A stretch of DNA of 64,000 bases from an uncultured Sutterella sp. (GTDB lineage: Bacteria; Pseudomonadota; Gammaproteobacteria; Burkholderiales; Burkholderiaceae_F). Positions within the stretch are counted from its first letter, which is position 1, and each line of letters begins with the position of its first letter. Position numbers and translations under genes: made by a program. The notes below the pieces were generated by a model. The model saw only the letters and a list, made by a program, of their open reading frames with translations, searched no databases and was not told where the DNA came from. The stretch spans positions 124,001 through 188,000 of the forward strand of contig CAJKAP010000001.1 in the NCBI GenBank assembly GCA_905197905.1. The letters are read 5' to 3'. This document shows, piece by piece, positions 1-7,674 of the stretch.

Positions 1-402
1 GGGCCCAAAATTGCCATCGTGATTTTGGCAACCTTTTTCCCTGTTTATATTTCTGTGAGATCGGGTTTGGCACAAGCCCAAAAGCGCTTTGGAGAATTGA
101 GCCAAGTCTTAGCTTTGACGCCCTCTCAGCACTTGAAACATATTCTGCTTCCTGGTGCACGAGAAGAACTCGCTACGGGCTTGCAGATTGGCTTTGGCTA
201 CGCTTGGCGAGCGCTTGTTTCTGCTGAACTCATTGCGACCTCCTCGGGCTTAGGTTTTCTCATCTCGGACGCTGGGATGTTTATGCACACCGATGTGGTG
301 CTCGTGGGGATTCTCACGATTGCGGTGCTAGGTTTGGGCTCTGAGCAAATCTTCAGCTGGCTCTTCCACCGTCTCCTCTCTAAGCGTGGGAGGGCTCACT
401 AA
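1..402 (+). CDS. ABC transporter permease, SsuC/TauC-like (5' end missing)
   Basis: This is the last 133 codons of an inner-membrane permease. The reading frame is already open at base 1, so the start lies outside the window. The visible part begins with GPKIAIVILATFFPVY, which resembles the loop and helix typical of sulfonate/nitrate/taurine permeases. The cytoplasmic coupling segment follows (LPGAREELATGLQIGFGYAW), then AELIATSSGLGFLI and a last hydrophobic helix. The stop overlaps the ATG of the downstream ATPase (TAATG), so the two are translationally coupled. With the ATPase and the binding protein it would form an importer for an organosulfur compound or a related oxyanion. The substrate cannot be read from the sequence. 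Confidence 0.88.
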   Translation, partial: GPKIAIVILATFFPVYISVRSGLAQAQKRFGELSQVLALTPSQHLKHILLPGAREELATGLQIGFGYAWRALVSAELIATSSGLGFLISDAGMFMHTDVVLVGILTIAVLGLGSEQIFSWLFHRLLSKRGRAH

Positions 403-1127
403 TGAACGCGGTTGAACTTCATGGCGTGAGCAAAATTTTTTCGCTCAATGGGGGCGAAATCCGCCCCATTGATAATCTCACGTTGAGTCTCGAAGCAGGG
501 AAAATTACCGTGCTAATGGGGCGCTCGGGGTGTGGGAAAAGCACCTTGCTAAAACTCATTGCTGGGTTACTCGCGCCTAACTCGGGGACCCTGAACTACG
601 GCGTTGCCCGTGAAGAAATTGGCGTGGTCTTTCAAGAACCTCGTCTTTTACCGTGGAAAACGGTGAAAGAAAACGTGCAATTGGGGCTTCTTAACCTTCC
701 TCCAGAAGAGCAAGAAGCGCGTGCGCTCGAAGCCCTAGAAAAGGTGGATTTAGTCGCCTGGGCCAACTCCCTTCCTGAGTCGCTTTCTGGCGGTCAGGCG
801 CAGCGCGTCGGTATTGCGAGAGCACTCGCACGTCACCCTAAATTGTTGCTTCTTGATGAGCCCTTCGCAGCGCTCGACGCACTCACTCGCATTGAGTTGC
901 AGCGCGCTGTGCTACCTCTTTTCCGAGAAAGGGGGTTGAGTGTTTTGCTCATCACGCACGATGTGCGAGAAGGGGTACGTCTAGCAGATCGCTTGTGCAT
1001 TTTGAGCGAAGGCCGACTCGTGGAAGATTTGACGATTTCTCTCACCAACGAAGAACGCCTTGATGCCACTAAGGTAGCGCCTTTTGAAAAAAACGTGCTT
1101 GATGAGCTATTACTTCTCAAGCGCTAA
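402..1127 (+). CDS. ABC transporter ATP-binding protein, SsuB/TauB-like
   Basis: A 241-residue ATPase that would drive the permease encoded just upstream. All nucleotide-binding motifs are intact: Walker A GRSGCGKST (residues 40-48), Q-loop in VFQEP (Q78), signature LSGGQ (128-132), Walker B LLLLDEP (148-154) and switch histidine in LITHD (H186). Length and the LLPWKTV segment after the Q-loop fit the nitrate/sulfonate/taurine subfamily. Its ATG overlaps the permease stop. The binding-protein gene follows after 147 bp, an order (permease, ATPase, binding protein) reversed from the usual ssu/tau operons. Family assignment is firm; substrate is not. Confidence 0.93.
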   Translation: MNAVELHGVSKIFSLNGGEIRPIDNLTLSLEAGKITVLMGRSGCGKSTLLKLIAGLLAPNSGTLNYGVAREEIGVVFQEPRLLPWKTVKENVQLGLLNLPPEEQEARALEALEKVDLVAWANSLPESLSGGQAQRVGIARALARHPKLLLLDEPFAALDALTRIELQRAVLPLFRERGLSVLLITHDVREGVRLADRLCILSEGRLVEDLTISLTNEERLDATKVAPFEKNVLDELLLLKR

Positions 1128-1160
1128 AGTTTGCTTGCAGAAAAAATCCTTTCTTCTCGA

Positions 1161-1226
1161 TTGAGCGACACGGCTTTTGATAGAATGGGGGCACTTTTGA
1201 TGGAAAACGAAATGAGAATCAATTCT
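1161..1226 (+). promoter_or_regulatory. Possible promoter and Fur-like inverted repeat before the binding-protein gene
   Basis: The 147 bp before the binding-protein gene contains TTGAGC (1161-1166) and TAGAAT (1181-1186), a possible sigma-70 pair but with a short 14-bp spacer. Downstream, AGAAT-CA-ATTCT (1215-1226) sits in a TGAGAATCAATTC context that resembles a Fur half-site arrangement. A similar AGAAT-C-ATTCT repeat precedes the cdiB-like gene near 57.93 kb. This suggests the binding protein has its own transcript. Assignment to Fur is a weak inference because the spacing differs from the usual one-base centre. Confidence 0.3.
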
Positions 1227-1274
1227 TCTTTAAGTTTTCCGTTTCCCTATTCTTTTTAAAGTTGAAGAAAACCC

Positions 1275-2219
1275 ATGAAAAACTTCAAAACCTTCGTGGC
1301 CGCTTTGGCCTTGACCGTGAGTACTGCGCTTGCCGCTGCTGAAATGCCTAAAGAGCTCAACATCACCTATGTGAAGAGCCCCTTTAACCTTCAGAACATC
1401 GTGATGAAAGAACGCAACATGCTCGAAGAAAGCTTCGGAAAAGAAGGCGTTAAGGTCAACTGGTACGTGATTAACTCTGGTGCTCAGCAGGCTCAGGCCT
1501 TGGCATCGGGTAGCCTTGACGCTTCTGCTGTGATGAATACCGCCTCGCTTTTGATGGCTGCGGCTAATGGCGTGGACCTTCGCGTGGTGACGGGTGTGGC
1601 GCATCCTAACAGCATTTTTGCGATTGTCGGCAAACCTGGCGAACACTTGAAGATTGCTGATTTGAAGGGTAAGACCGTTGTGGGTCCGAAGGGCACCGTG
1701 CTTCATCAGTTGCTCGTTGCCGCTTTAAAGAGCGAAGGTATGGCTATTACGGACGTGAACTTCGTGAGCATGGATCCTGCCTCTGCGCTTTCCGCCATTT
1801 TGTCTGGCAAGGCTGATGCGGGTTTACTCGCTGCGAATTTGATCATCAAGGCAAAGGCCGCTGGCGCTGATGTGATTACGACCGCTGAAGGCTTGGTGAA
1901 GCCCAACCTTGTGATGGTGGCTCGTGAAGGTTTTGTGAAGGATTATCCAGAAGCCGCCGCGCTTCTTGTGAAGACGCAGCGCGATGCACTCGCTTGGATC
2001 AAGGCCAATAAAGAAGAAGCGCTGAAGATCGGTGCTAAAGAGCAGGGGATTTCGGTTGAAGACGCCGCGAAGCTCTACGACTGGTCCAACTTCTACGATA
2101 CGCTCACCGAAGACGATATCGCTGGCATGGAAGCCGATCAGGCCTTCTTGCGTGAAAATGGCATGATGGAAAAGTCGGTTGATGTGAAGACCTTGGTGGC
2201 GCCGAGCGCACTCCAATAA
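1275..2219 (+). CDS. ABC transporter substrate-binding protein, SsuA/NMT1 family
   Basis: A 314-residue periplasmic binding protein. Residues 1-21 form a signal peptide (MKNFKTF, hydrophobic core, ALA-A cleavage region). The mature part begins with ELNITYVKSPFNLQNIVMKE and continues with a two-lobed fold typical of sulfonate, nitrate and taurine binding proteins (SGAQQAQALASGSLDASAVM; LKGKTVVGPKGTVLHQLLVAALKSEGM). It lies 147 bp after the ATPase gene and ends just before a terminator, so it closes the importer operon. The extra space, with its own possible promoter, would allow the binding protein to be made in excess over the membrane parts. Ligand is not predictable. Confidence 0.9.
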   Translation: MKNFKTFVAALALTVSTALAAAEMPKELNITYVKSPFNLQNIVMKERNMLEESFGKEGVKVNWYVINSGAQQAQALASGSLDASAVMNTASLLMAAANGVDLRVVTGVAHPNSIFAIVGKPGEHLKIADLKGKTVVGPKGTVLHQLLVAALKSEGMAITDVNFVSMDPASALSAILSGKADAGLLAANLIIKAKAAGADVITTAEGLVKPNLVMVAREGFVKDYPEAAALLVKTQRDALAWIKANKEEALKIGAKEQGISVEDAAKLYDWSNFYDTLTEDDIAGMEADQAFLRENGMMEKSVDVKTLVAPSALQ

Positions 2220-2243
2220 GTCTTTGAGACAATTCTGACGAGA

Positions 2244-2278
2244 AAGGGCACTGCTTTTAATGAAGCGTGCCCTTTTTT
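2244..2278 (+). terminator. Rho-independent terminator after the SsuA-like gene
   Basis: Arms AAGGGCAC (2244-2251) and GTGCCCTT (2267-2274) are followed by a run of T residues ending at 2278. It lies 25 bp after the stop codon of the binding-protein gene. Confidence 0.85.
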
Positions 2279-2315
2279 AAACCTTCCTATTTTGCGCTAA
2301 GCGCGTCTTCAGCGC

Positions 2316-2798
2316 TTAGTGGTGATGATGGTGTTCGTGCTCATTGTCATGCGTGTGAGCGTGATCATGACAGTGCTCATGCGTGTGTCCTTCATGTTCG
2401 CTCACTGGCATGATGTTAATGTTGCCGTGACGAATGCCGGGTTCAGCAATGAGGCCTTGCGCGAGAGCTTTGACGTCTTGATAGGGACCACGGATCACCA
2501 CGGTCTCAGCGCAGTCCTCTGGCGTGATATGCACGTGCATCGTGGACACGACCATCCCACTGTGGTGGTGCTGGTGTTCAGTGAGGCGCATTGCTAGTTG
2601 GCGTTCATGATGGTTGTAGACGTAGCTCACCACCGCGACGGATTCTGCCTGAGGATTTTCATCAAATTCATTGGTGCTCAACATCTCGTGGAGCAAATCG
2701 CGAATTGCTTTAGAGCGGTTGGTGTAATTGCGCAACTTGATGAGTTTATCGAACTCAATGGCCAGGTCGTCATCCAGAGAAACGGTAAAACGTTGCAT
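2316..2798 (-). CDS. nikR: Nickel-responsive transcriptional regulator NikR
   Basis: A 160-residue ribbon-helix-helix repressor with an ACT-like nickel-binding domain. The N-terminal 45 residues (MQRFTVSLDDDLAIEFDKLI, then RSKAIRDLL) form the DNA-binding fold. The high-affinity Ni(II) ligands of the family are all present: H77, H88, H90 (MHVHI) and C96. Unusually, residues from about 132 to the end form a histidine-rich tail (HEGHTHEHCHDHAHTHD, then EHEHHHHH) that the E. coli protein (133 residues) lacks. The tail may store or buffer metal. No nickel transporter or nickel enzyme gene is nearby, so its targets lie elsewhere. A hairpin with arms CTAAGCGC (2297-2304) and GCGCTTAG (2312-2319) overlaps the 3' end. 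Confidence 0.93.
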   Translation of the reverse strand: MQRFTVSLDDDLAIEFDKLIKLRNYTNRSKAIRDLLHEMLSTNEFDENPQAESVAVVSYVYNHHERQLAMRLTEHQHHHSGMVVSTMHVHITPEDCAETVVIRGPYQDVKALAQGLIAEPGIRHGNINIMPVSEHEGHTHEHCHDHAHTHDNEHEHHHHH

Positions 2799-2854
2799 GA
2801 GAGAGTTTTCCAGAAAAGAAGAGGAAAAGGATGAGCACAGTATAACCGAAGGAG

Positions 2855-2894
2855 AAAGAAAAACAGCTCCAAGGCCATGGTGACCTTAGAGCTG
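2855..2894 (-). terminator. Terminator of the tRNA-Leu/tRNA-Gln transcript
   Basis: Read leftward, arms CAGCTCTAAGG and CCTTGGAGCTG enclose a nine-base loop and are followed by TTTTTCTTT. It lies just past the last tRNA-Gln and would end the tpiA-secG-tRNA transcript. Confidence 0.8.
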
Positions 2895-2906
2895 CTACTG
2901 AATGAT

Positions 2907-2984
2907 TGGCAGGGGTAGTAGGATTCGAACCTACGCATGCTGGATTCAGAATCCAGAGCCTTAACCGGACTTGGCGATACCCCA
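2907..2984 (-). tRNA. tRNA-Gln (anticodon CTG), copy 2
   Basis: A full cloverleaf ending with an encoded CCA. It has acceptor GGGGTA/TACCCC, anticodon stem CTGGA/TCCAG with loop TTCTGAA (anticodon CTG), and T-loop GGTTCGAATCC. The 1:72 pair is a T-T mismatch; glutamine tRNAs commonly have a weak first pair. It is identical to the copy at 3118-3195. Confidence 0.95.
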
Positions 2985-2990
2985 GTCATC

Positions 2991-3075
2991 TGGTGCGGTC
3001 GATGAGAGTCGAACTCATATGGATTGCTCCGCTACCCCCTCAAGATAGTGCGTCTACCAATTTCGCCACGACCGC
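2991..3075 (-). tRNA. tRNA-Leu (anticodon GAG), copy 2
   Basis: A class II tRNA with a long variable arm and encoded CCA. Anticodon stem CTATC/GGTAG encloses loop TTGAGGG, giving anticodon GAG. Acceptor arms are GCGGTCG and CGACCGC. Only six bases separate it from the tRNA-Gln downstream. Confidence 0.95.
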
Positions 3076-3117
3076 AGCATTTCGTCAAATTGTCGCGTAA
3101 AGACTTCAAGAAGAGGT

Positions 3118-3195
3118 TGGCAGGGGTAGTAGGATTCGAACCTACGCATGCTGGATTCAGAATCCAGAGCCTTAACCGGACTTGGCGATACCCCA
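3118..3195 (-). tRNA. tRNA-Gln (anticodon CTG), copy 1
   Basis: Same sequence as the tRNA-Gln at 2907-2984, including the encoded CCA. Confidence 0.95.
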
Positions 3196-3201
3196 GTCAT
3201 C

Positions 3202-3286
3202 TGGTGCGGTCGATGAGAGTCGAACTCATATGGATTGCTCCGCTACCCCCTCAAGATAGTGCGTCTACCAATTTCGCCACGACCGC
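3202..3286 (-). tRNA. tRNA-Leu (anticodon GAG), copy 1
   Basis: Same sequence as the tRNA-Leu at 2991-3075. It is the first tRNA after secG on this strand; a leucine tRNA next to secG is a common arrangement in proteobacteria. Confidence 0.95.
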
Positions 3287-3363
3287 AGCGTCTTTACACG
3301 TTGTTTCCTGCTAGCTGTTGAAGTGGTTGTGAGAGGCAACCCAAATAACAGGAAGGAGCTATT

Positions 3364-3747
3364 TTAGCGCGGAATTTGGTTTTCGGGGGTAGACTTTTCA
3401 CTTTTTACCCCTTCAGTACCAAGTTCTTGGGATGCTGCAGGCTGATCTGCAGTTTGTTCAACGGTGGACAACACGCCACCGGGCTGCTGCTGACGAGCGG
3501 ACTTGTTGAAAGCGCCCGAGGCAAGCGTCAAAGCGATGGTGGAGCAGAAGAACACCGTAGCGGCCACAGCGGTGGAGCGCGAAAGGAAGTTTGCACTGCC
3601 TGTCGCACCGAAGAGAGAGCCAGAAGCGCCAGAACCGAAAGCGGCACCCAAATCAGCGCCTTTACCGTGTTGCATCAGCACCAAAACGATCACGACCACA
3701 GCGGAGATGATTTGCAAAACGAGAGCAATGCTGAGTAAAAAATGCAT
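3364..3747 (-). CDS. secG: Protein translocase subunit SecG
   Basis: A 127-residue inner-membrane protein of the SecYEG channel. It has the SecG pattern: a first membrane helix (residues 3-24, LLSIALVLQIISAVVVIVLV), the hallmark loop LMQHGKGADLGAAFGSGAS with SLFGATGSANFLSR, a second helix (about 60-80), then a polar low-complexity tail of some 45 residues rich in Q, S, E and P. The tail is typical of beta- and gammaproteobacterial SecG. It lies 35 bp downstream of tpiA on the same strand and upstream of the tRNA cluster. Confidence 0.95.
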   Translation of the reverse strand: MHFLLSIALVLQIISAVVVIVLVLMQHGKGADLGAAFGSGASGSLFGATGSANFLSRSTAVAATVFFCSTIALTLASGAFNKSARQQQPGGVLSTVEQTADQPAASQELGTEGVKSEKSTPENQIPR

Positions 3748-3782
3748 GGTATATCAACCTACTCGATAGAGAAAAATGTAAC

Positions 3783-4538
3783 TTAAGAGGCTGCGGCAGC
3801 TTGGCACACAGCGACAAAATCAGCGGTCTTAAGACCTGCACCGCCCAACAAACAGCCATTGATGTCGGGTTGTGCTAAATAAGGGGCCGCGCGTTGCGGG
3901 GTCACACTACCGCCATAGAGGATCGGTAGCGCTTGCGCGCATTCGGGAGCATATTTTGCCACATGTGCGCGTAGTGTTGCATGCACAGCTTGCGCTTCTT
4001 CGGGAGTGGGGACTTTCCCTGTTCCGATCGCCCAAACTGGTTCATAAGCGATTGCGCCCAACTGGGCAACGTCAATGACGCTTAAGACGGCATCCAACTG
4101 AGAAATCACGACTTCTAAAGTGCGACCAGCGTCACGTTCTTCAGCGGTTTCCCCCACGCAGAGCATCGGCAAAATGCCTTCGTCAGCAAGCAGACGAGCC
4201 TTCTTTGCGATATCCGCGTCAGTTTCCCCAAAGAGCGTGCGACGCTCAGAATGTCCGATGATACACCAACGAGCGCCAATATCCTTGAGCATAGAGGCAG
4301 AAATTTCGCCAGTATAAGCGCCTTTTGCGGTAGAGGCGACATTTTGTGCGCCAACGCTCAAAACGGTCGGCTGAGCATCGAGCCCTAATGGAAAGACATA
4401 AGGGGCAGGTGCAAAGACGAGCGCTGTGACAGGGAGCTTTTCCACTTGGGGCGCCACAGTAGCGAGCCATTGTTTACCGAACCACAGCGAACCGTTCATT
4501 TTCCAGTTAGCTGCGATAACGAGTTTTTTGCTAGGCAT
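3783..4538 (-). CDS. tpiA: Triosephosphate isomerase
   Basis: A 251-residue TIM-barrel enzyme of glycolysis and gluconeogenesis interconverting dihydroxyacetone phosphate and glyceraldehyde 3-phosphate. Key residues are all present: N11 and K13 in AANWKMNG, electrophile H96 in IIGHSERR, catalytic base E166 in AYEPVWAIGTG, and the phosphate-binding LYGGSV motif near residue 207. Length is normal. It is the promoter-proximal gene of tpiA-secG-tRNA, an order usual in betaproteobacteria, where nuoA often follows; here nikR occupies that side instead. Confidence 0.97.
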   Translation of the reverse strand: MPSKKLVIAANWKMNGSLWFGKQWLATVAPQVEKLPVTALVFAPAPYVFPLGLDAQPTVLSVGAQNVASTAKGAYTGEISASMLKDIGARWCIIGHSERRTLFGETDADIAKKARLLADEGILPMLCVGETAEERDAGRTLEVVISQLDAVLSVIDVAQLGAIAYEPVWAIGTGKVPTPEEAQAVHATLRAHVAKYAPECAQALPILYGGSVTPQRAAPYLAQPDINGCLLGGAGLKTADFVAVCQAAAAS

Positions 4539-4689
4539 GGTTATCCTGTTGGTGATCGGTGGTCAAAAGAATAATAGTGTGACCAAATGCCGTTTGGGAC
4601 ACTTCGACACACTACAGTGCATTTTAGCGATTTTCCTTCTGATAATCAAAAGAAAGGCGCGCCTGCAGAGGAAAAATTTTCTTTTGAGA

Positions 4690-4788
4690 AAAGAAAGCGC
4701 CCGAGGCAATCTTGAGACTGTCGGGCGCTTCTCTGAAAGTGATGAAGTACTTACTCTAGGCTCAAACTCTCTTGGAGAAGAGCCTAGA
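4690..4788 (-). terminator. Two hairpins, the second a terminator, after pnp
   Basis: Leftward from the pnp stop, a first hairpin has arms TCTAGGCTC and GAGCCTAGA (4788-4755). A second has arms AAGCGCCCGA and TCGGGCGCTT (4730-4695) followed by TCTTTTCTC, which fits an intrinsic terminator. Paired 3' hairpins may also protect the message end. Confidence 0.8.
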
Positions 4789-4798
4789 AGAAAAGTCC

Positions 4799-6913
4799 TT
4801 ATTCAGCGTCGTTGAGCAAGGCCTTCATGGAGAGGCGGATACGACCCTTGTCGTCGCTACCGATCACCTTCACACGAACCGTCTGGCCTTCCTGGACGTA
4901 GTCGCTCACCTGATTGACGCGTTCGTTGGCAATCTGGCTGATGTGCAACAAACCATCTTTACCCGGGAGTACTTCCACGATGGCGCCGAAGTCGAGCAAG
5001 CGGGTGACCTTACCTTCGTAGACCTGACCCACTTCAACCTTAGCGGTGATGAGTTCGATACGACGACGGGCTTCGTCAACGCGAGCCATGTCGGGGCTAG
5101 AGATCGTCACGGTACCGTCATCTTCGATGTTGATCGAGGTGCCAGTTTCTTCCGTCAAAGCACGGATCGTGGCGCCGCCCTTACCGATCACTTCGCGGAT
5201 CTTGTCCTGATCAATCTTGAAGGAAACCATACGCGGAGCGAGGTTGGAGAGTTCCTTAGCACCACCACCGGCCATTTCGTGCATCTTGCCCAAAATGTGC
5301 TGACGACCTTCGTGAGCCTGAGCGAGAGCAGCCTGCATGATTTCAGCAGTAATGCCTTCAATCTTGATGTCCATCTGGAGAGCCGTAACACCGTTTTCGG
5401 TACCAGCCACCTTGAAGTCCATATCGCCCAAGTGGTCTTCGTCACCCAAGATGTCGGTTAAGACGGCAAACTTGTTGCCTTCCTTGATCAAGCCCATGGC
5501 CACGCCAGCGACGTAGTCCTTGAGCGGCACGCCAGCGTCCAACATGGAGAGGCAACCACCGCAGACGGAAGCCATAGAGGAAGAACCGTTGGATTCGGTG
5601 ATTTCGGAAACCACACGAATCGTGTACTGGAATTCTTCTTCAGAGGGCAACACAGCCTTGAGAGCGCGCTTAGCCAAACGGCCGTGACCAATTTCACGAC
5701 GCTTCGGGCTACCCACGCGGCCCGTTTCGCCAGTGGCAAACGGAGGCATGTTGTAGTGGAGCATGAAGCGGTCACGGGATTCACCGCAGAGACCATCGAT
5801 AATCTGTTCATCCTGCTTCGTACCCAAGGTGGTGAGCACCAAAGCCTGGGTTTCGCCACGGGTGAAGAGAGCAGAACCATGGGTGCGCGGGAGCACGCCC
5901 TGGCGAATTTCGATCGGACGAACGGTGCGGGTGTCGCGACCGTCGATACGCGGTTCGCCATTCAAAATGTTGGAGCGAACGAGCTTAGCTTCGAGTTCGA
6001 AGAGAATGCCGTGCACTTCGTTCATGTCAGCCGGTTCCGTACCAGCAGCTTCCGCATCAGCGGTCAACTGGGCTTCAACAGCGGCATAAACTTCACGCAA
6101 TTTTTCAGTACGAGCCTGCTTGGAACGGATGCTGTAGGCTTCCTTGAGACCAGCGTCAGCCAATTCGACGATACGAGCGATGAGCGCTTCGTTCTTCGGA
6201 GCAGGCTGCCAATCCCAAGCGGGCTTACCAGCTTCAGCAACCAATTCGTTGATGGCCTGGATGGCGACCTGCATTTCGCGGTGGCCGAGCATCACAGCGT
6301 CCAACATCGTCTTTTCGGTGAGGCAATCAGCTTCAGATTCCACCATCAACACAGCGCGTTCCGTACCAGCGACAACGAGGTCGAGGCGGGAGTTCTTCAA
6401 CTGGGAGTTGGTCGGGTTGATCACGAACATGTCGTCGATATAGCCAACGCGGCAGGCACCGATCGGGCCACGGAACGGGATACCAGAGATAGCCAAAGCA
6501 GCGGAAGCGCCGATCATGGCAGGAATATCCGGATCGATTTCGGGTTCAGCGGAGAGAACGTGAATGATGACCTGCACTTCGTTGAAGAAGCCTTCTGGGA
6601 AGAGCGGGCGGATAGGACGGTCGATCAAACGGGAGGTCAACGTTTCCTTTTCAGAAGGACGGCCTTCGCGCTTGAAGAAGCCACCAGGGATACGACCAGC
6701 GGCGTAGGTTTTTTCGATGTAGTCAACGGTTAAGGGGAAGAAGTCCTGACCAGGCTTGGTTTCTTTCTTAGCAACAACCGTAGCCAAGACAACCGTTTCG
6801 CCCATCTGGCAAATACAAGCACCGGTGGCCTGACGGGCAATTTCGCCAGTCGTCAACGTGACGGTGTGATCGCCAAACTTGAAGGACTTGGAGACTTTGT
6901 TAAACATAGACAT
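4799..6913 (-). CDS. pnp: Polyribonucleotide nucleotidyltransferase (PNPase)
   Basis: A 704-residue 3'-5' phosphorolytic exoribonuclease of the RNA degradosome. Domains in order are: first RNase PH fold (GRPSEKETLTSRLIDRPIRPLFP), helical linker (about 240-310), second RNase PH fold (GSALFTRGETQALVLTTLGT; SNGSSSMASVCGG), KH domain with VIGKGGATIR (about 565), and S1 domain (GQVYEGKVTRLLDFGAIVEV, about 625-695). Length matches the family. Two ATGs six bases apart (6913 and 6907) could both serve as start; AGGAAT lies 10-16 bases upstream. It follows rpsO on the same strand, the classic rpsO-pnp order. Confidence 0.97.
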   Translation of the reverse strand: MSMFNKVSKSFKFGDHTVTLTTGEIARQATGACICQMGETVVLATVVAKKETKPGQDFFPLTVDYIEKTYAAGRIPGGFFKREGRPSEKETLTSRLIDRPIRPLFPEGFFNEVQVIIHVLSAEPEIDPDIPAMIGASAALAISGIPFRGPIGACRVGYIDDMFVINPTNSQLKNSRLDLVVAGTERAVLMVESEADCLTEKTMLDAVMLGHREMQVAIQAINELVAEAGKPAWDWQPAPKNEALIARIVELADAGLKEAYSIRSKQARTEKLREVYAAVEAQLTADAEAAGTEPADMNEVHGILFELEAKLVRSNILNGEPRIDGRDTRTVRPIEIRQGVLPRTHGSALFTRGETQALVLTTLGTKQDEQIIDGLCGESRDRFMLHYNMPPFATGETGRVGSPKRREIGHGRLAKRALKAVLPSEEEFQYTIRVVSEITESNGSSSMASVCGGCLSMLDAGVPLKDYVAGVAMGLIKEGNKFAVLTDILGDEDHLGDMDFKVAGTENGVTALQMDIKIEGITAEIMQAALAQAHEGRQHILGKMHEMAGGGAKELSNLAPRMVSFKIDQDKIREVIGKGGATIRALTEETGTSINIEDDGTVTISSPDMARVDEARRRIELITAKVEVGQVYEGKVTRLLDFGAIVEVLPGKDGLLHISQIANERVNQVSDYVQEGQTVRVKVIGSDDKGRIRLSMKALLNDAE

Positions 6914-7090
6914 AGAAAACTATTCCTATAAAAGAATGGTCATGAAAGGGTTTTCTCGTCAAAGCTAGTCGCTCTCTCAGCTAAGCTTGGGTTGGCAAAG
7001 TCATTGTCTGGCACGCTGCGGCAGAAATAAAATCTGGTCAAAAAATTTACTTCTGTCGCAACGCGCATGCCGGCTTAAGCCGATACATGA

Positions 7091-7160
7091 AAAAGCGATG
7101 CGCTTTTCTTTGAAAACACCTTTAATGGTGTGACAACGGCCTGTCATAAAGGCAGGCCGT
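7091..7160 (-). promoter_or_regulatory. rpsO-pnp intergenic hairpins
   Basis: Between the rpsO stop and pnp there is a hairpin with arms ACGGCCTG and CAGGCCGT (7160-7136) lacking a T-run, and a smaller one with arms AAAAGCG and CGCTTTT (7107-7091) ending in T residues. In E. coli this interval carries a partial terminator and an RNase III site through which PNPase autoregulates. These hairpins are in the right place for the same role, by analogy only. Confidence 0.5.
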
Positions 7161-7180
7161 GTCGGGAAATATGTACCGTC

Positions 7181-7447
7181 TTACTTACGGAGATTCAAAG
7201 CAGTAATCAACGTACGGTAAGCGTTGAGGTCGGTGCGCTTGAGGTAGTCGAGCAATTTACGACGACGGGACACCATGCGGAGAAGACCACGACGGGAGTG
7301 GTGATCTTTGTTGTGTTCCTTGAAGTGGTTCGTAAGATGATTGATACGAGCGGTCAAAAGAGCGACCTGCACTTCAGGGGACCCGGTGTCGCCGGCAGCG
7401 CGCTGGAACTTGGCAACGATCTCGGACTTGTTCATTTCAACGGACAT
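7181..7447 (-). CDS. rpsO: 30S ribosomal protein S15
   Basis: An 88-residue protein of the small ribosomal subunit platform that binds 16S rRNA early in assembly and bridges to the 50S subunit. It carries the family signature across its helices: AGDTGSPEVQVALLTARI, LTNHFKEHNKDHHSRRGLL and RRRKLLDYLK. Length is normal. It lies upstream of pnp. Confidence 0.97.
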   Translation of the reverse strand: MSVEMNKSEIVAKFQRAAGDTGSPEVQVALLTARINHLTNHFKEHNKDHHSRRGLLRMVSRRRKLLDYLKRTDLNAYRTLITALNLRK

Positions 7448-7621
7448 TTGATTTCCTGTAAAAAGAAATATTAATAAAAACTGGCGGACACGAGCGTTGA
7501 AACTCGAGCCGTGAAAAATCGCATTTTACTCATCAGGACTATGTAATGCAAGTCAAAGTGCGGTTTTTCTATGTACTTCTTTCAGAAGAGGAAAAACTCT
7601 CTAAAAGAAGAGAATAAAAGA

Positions 7622-7650
7622 AGAGGACGCTTTCTTAATTTGCGTCCTCT
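7622..7650 (-). terminator. Terminator after the amino-acid permease gene
   Basis: Leftward, arms AGAGGACGC and GCGTCCTCT are followed by TCTTTTATTC. It starts 25 bp after the permease stop codon. Confidence 0.85.
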
Positions 7651-7674
7651 CCAGACTAGTCTCAGAAGTGCTTT

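Larger units (their letters stand above)
2906..3289 (-). repeat. Tandem duplication of a tRNA-Leu/tRNA-Gln cassette
   Basis: Bases 2906-3078 and 3117-3289 are identical over 173 bp, each carrying one tRNA-Leu(GAG) and one tRNA-Gln(CTG). The 38 bp between them is unique. The lack of any difference points to a recent duplication or continuing gene conversion. Confidence 0.95.

Noticed and set aside
2906..3314. Two overlapping small open frames with repeated product sequence
   Set aside because: They translate across the duplicated tRNA genes and are not genes.
5684..6733. A 349-codon open frame opposite pnp
   Set aside because: Shadow of pnp; low-complexity product without recognisable motifs.
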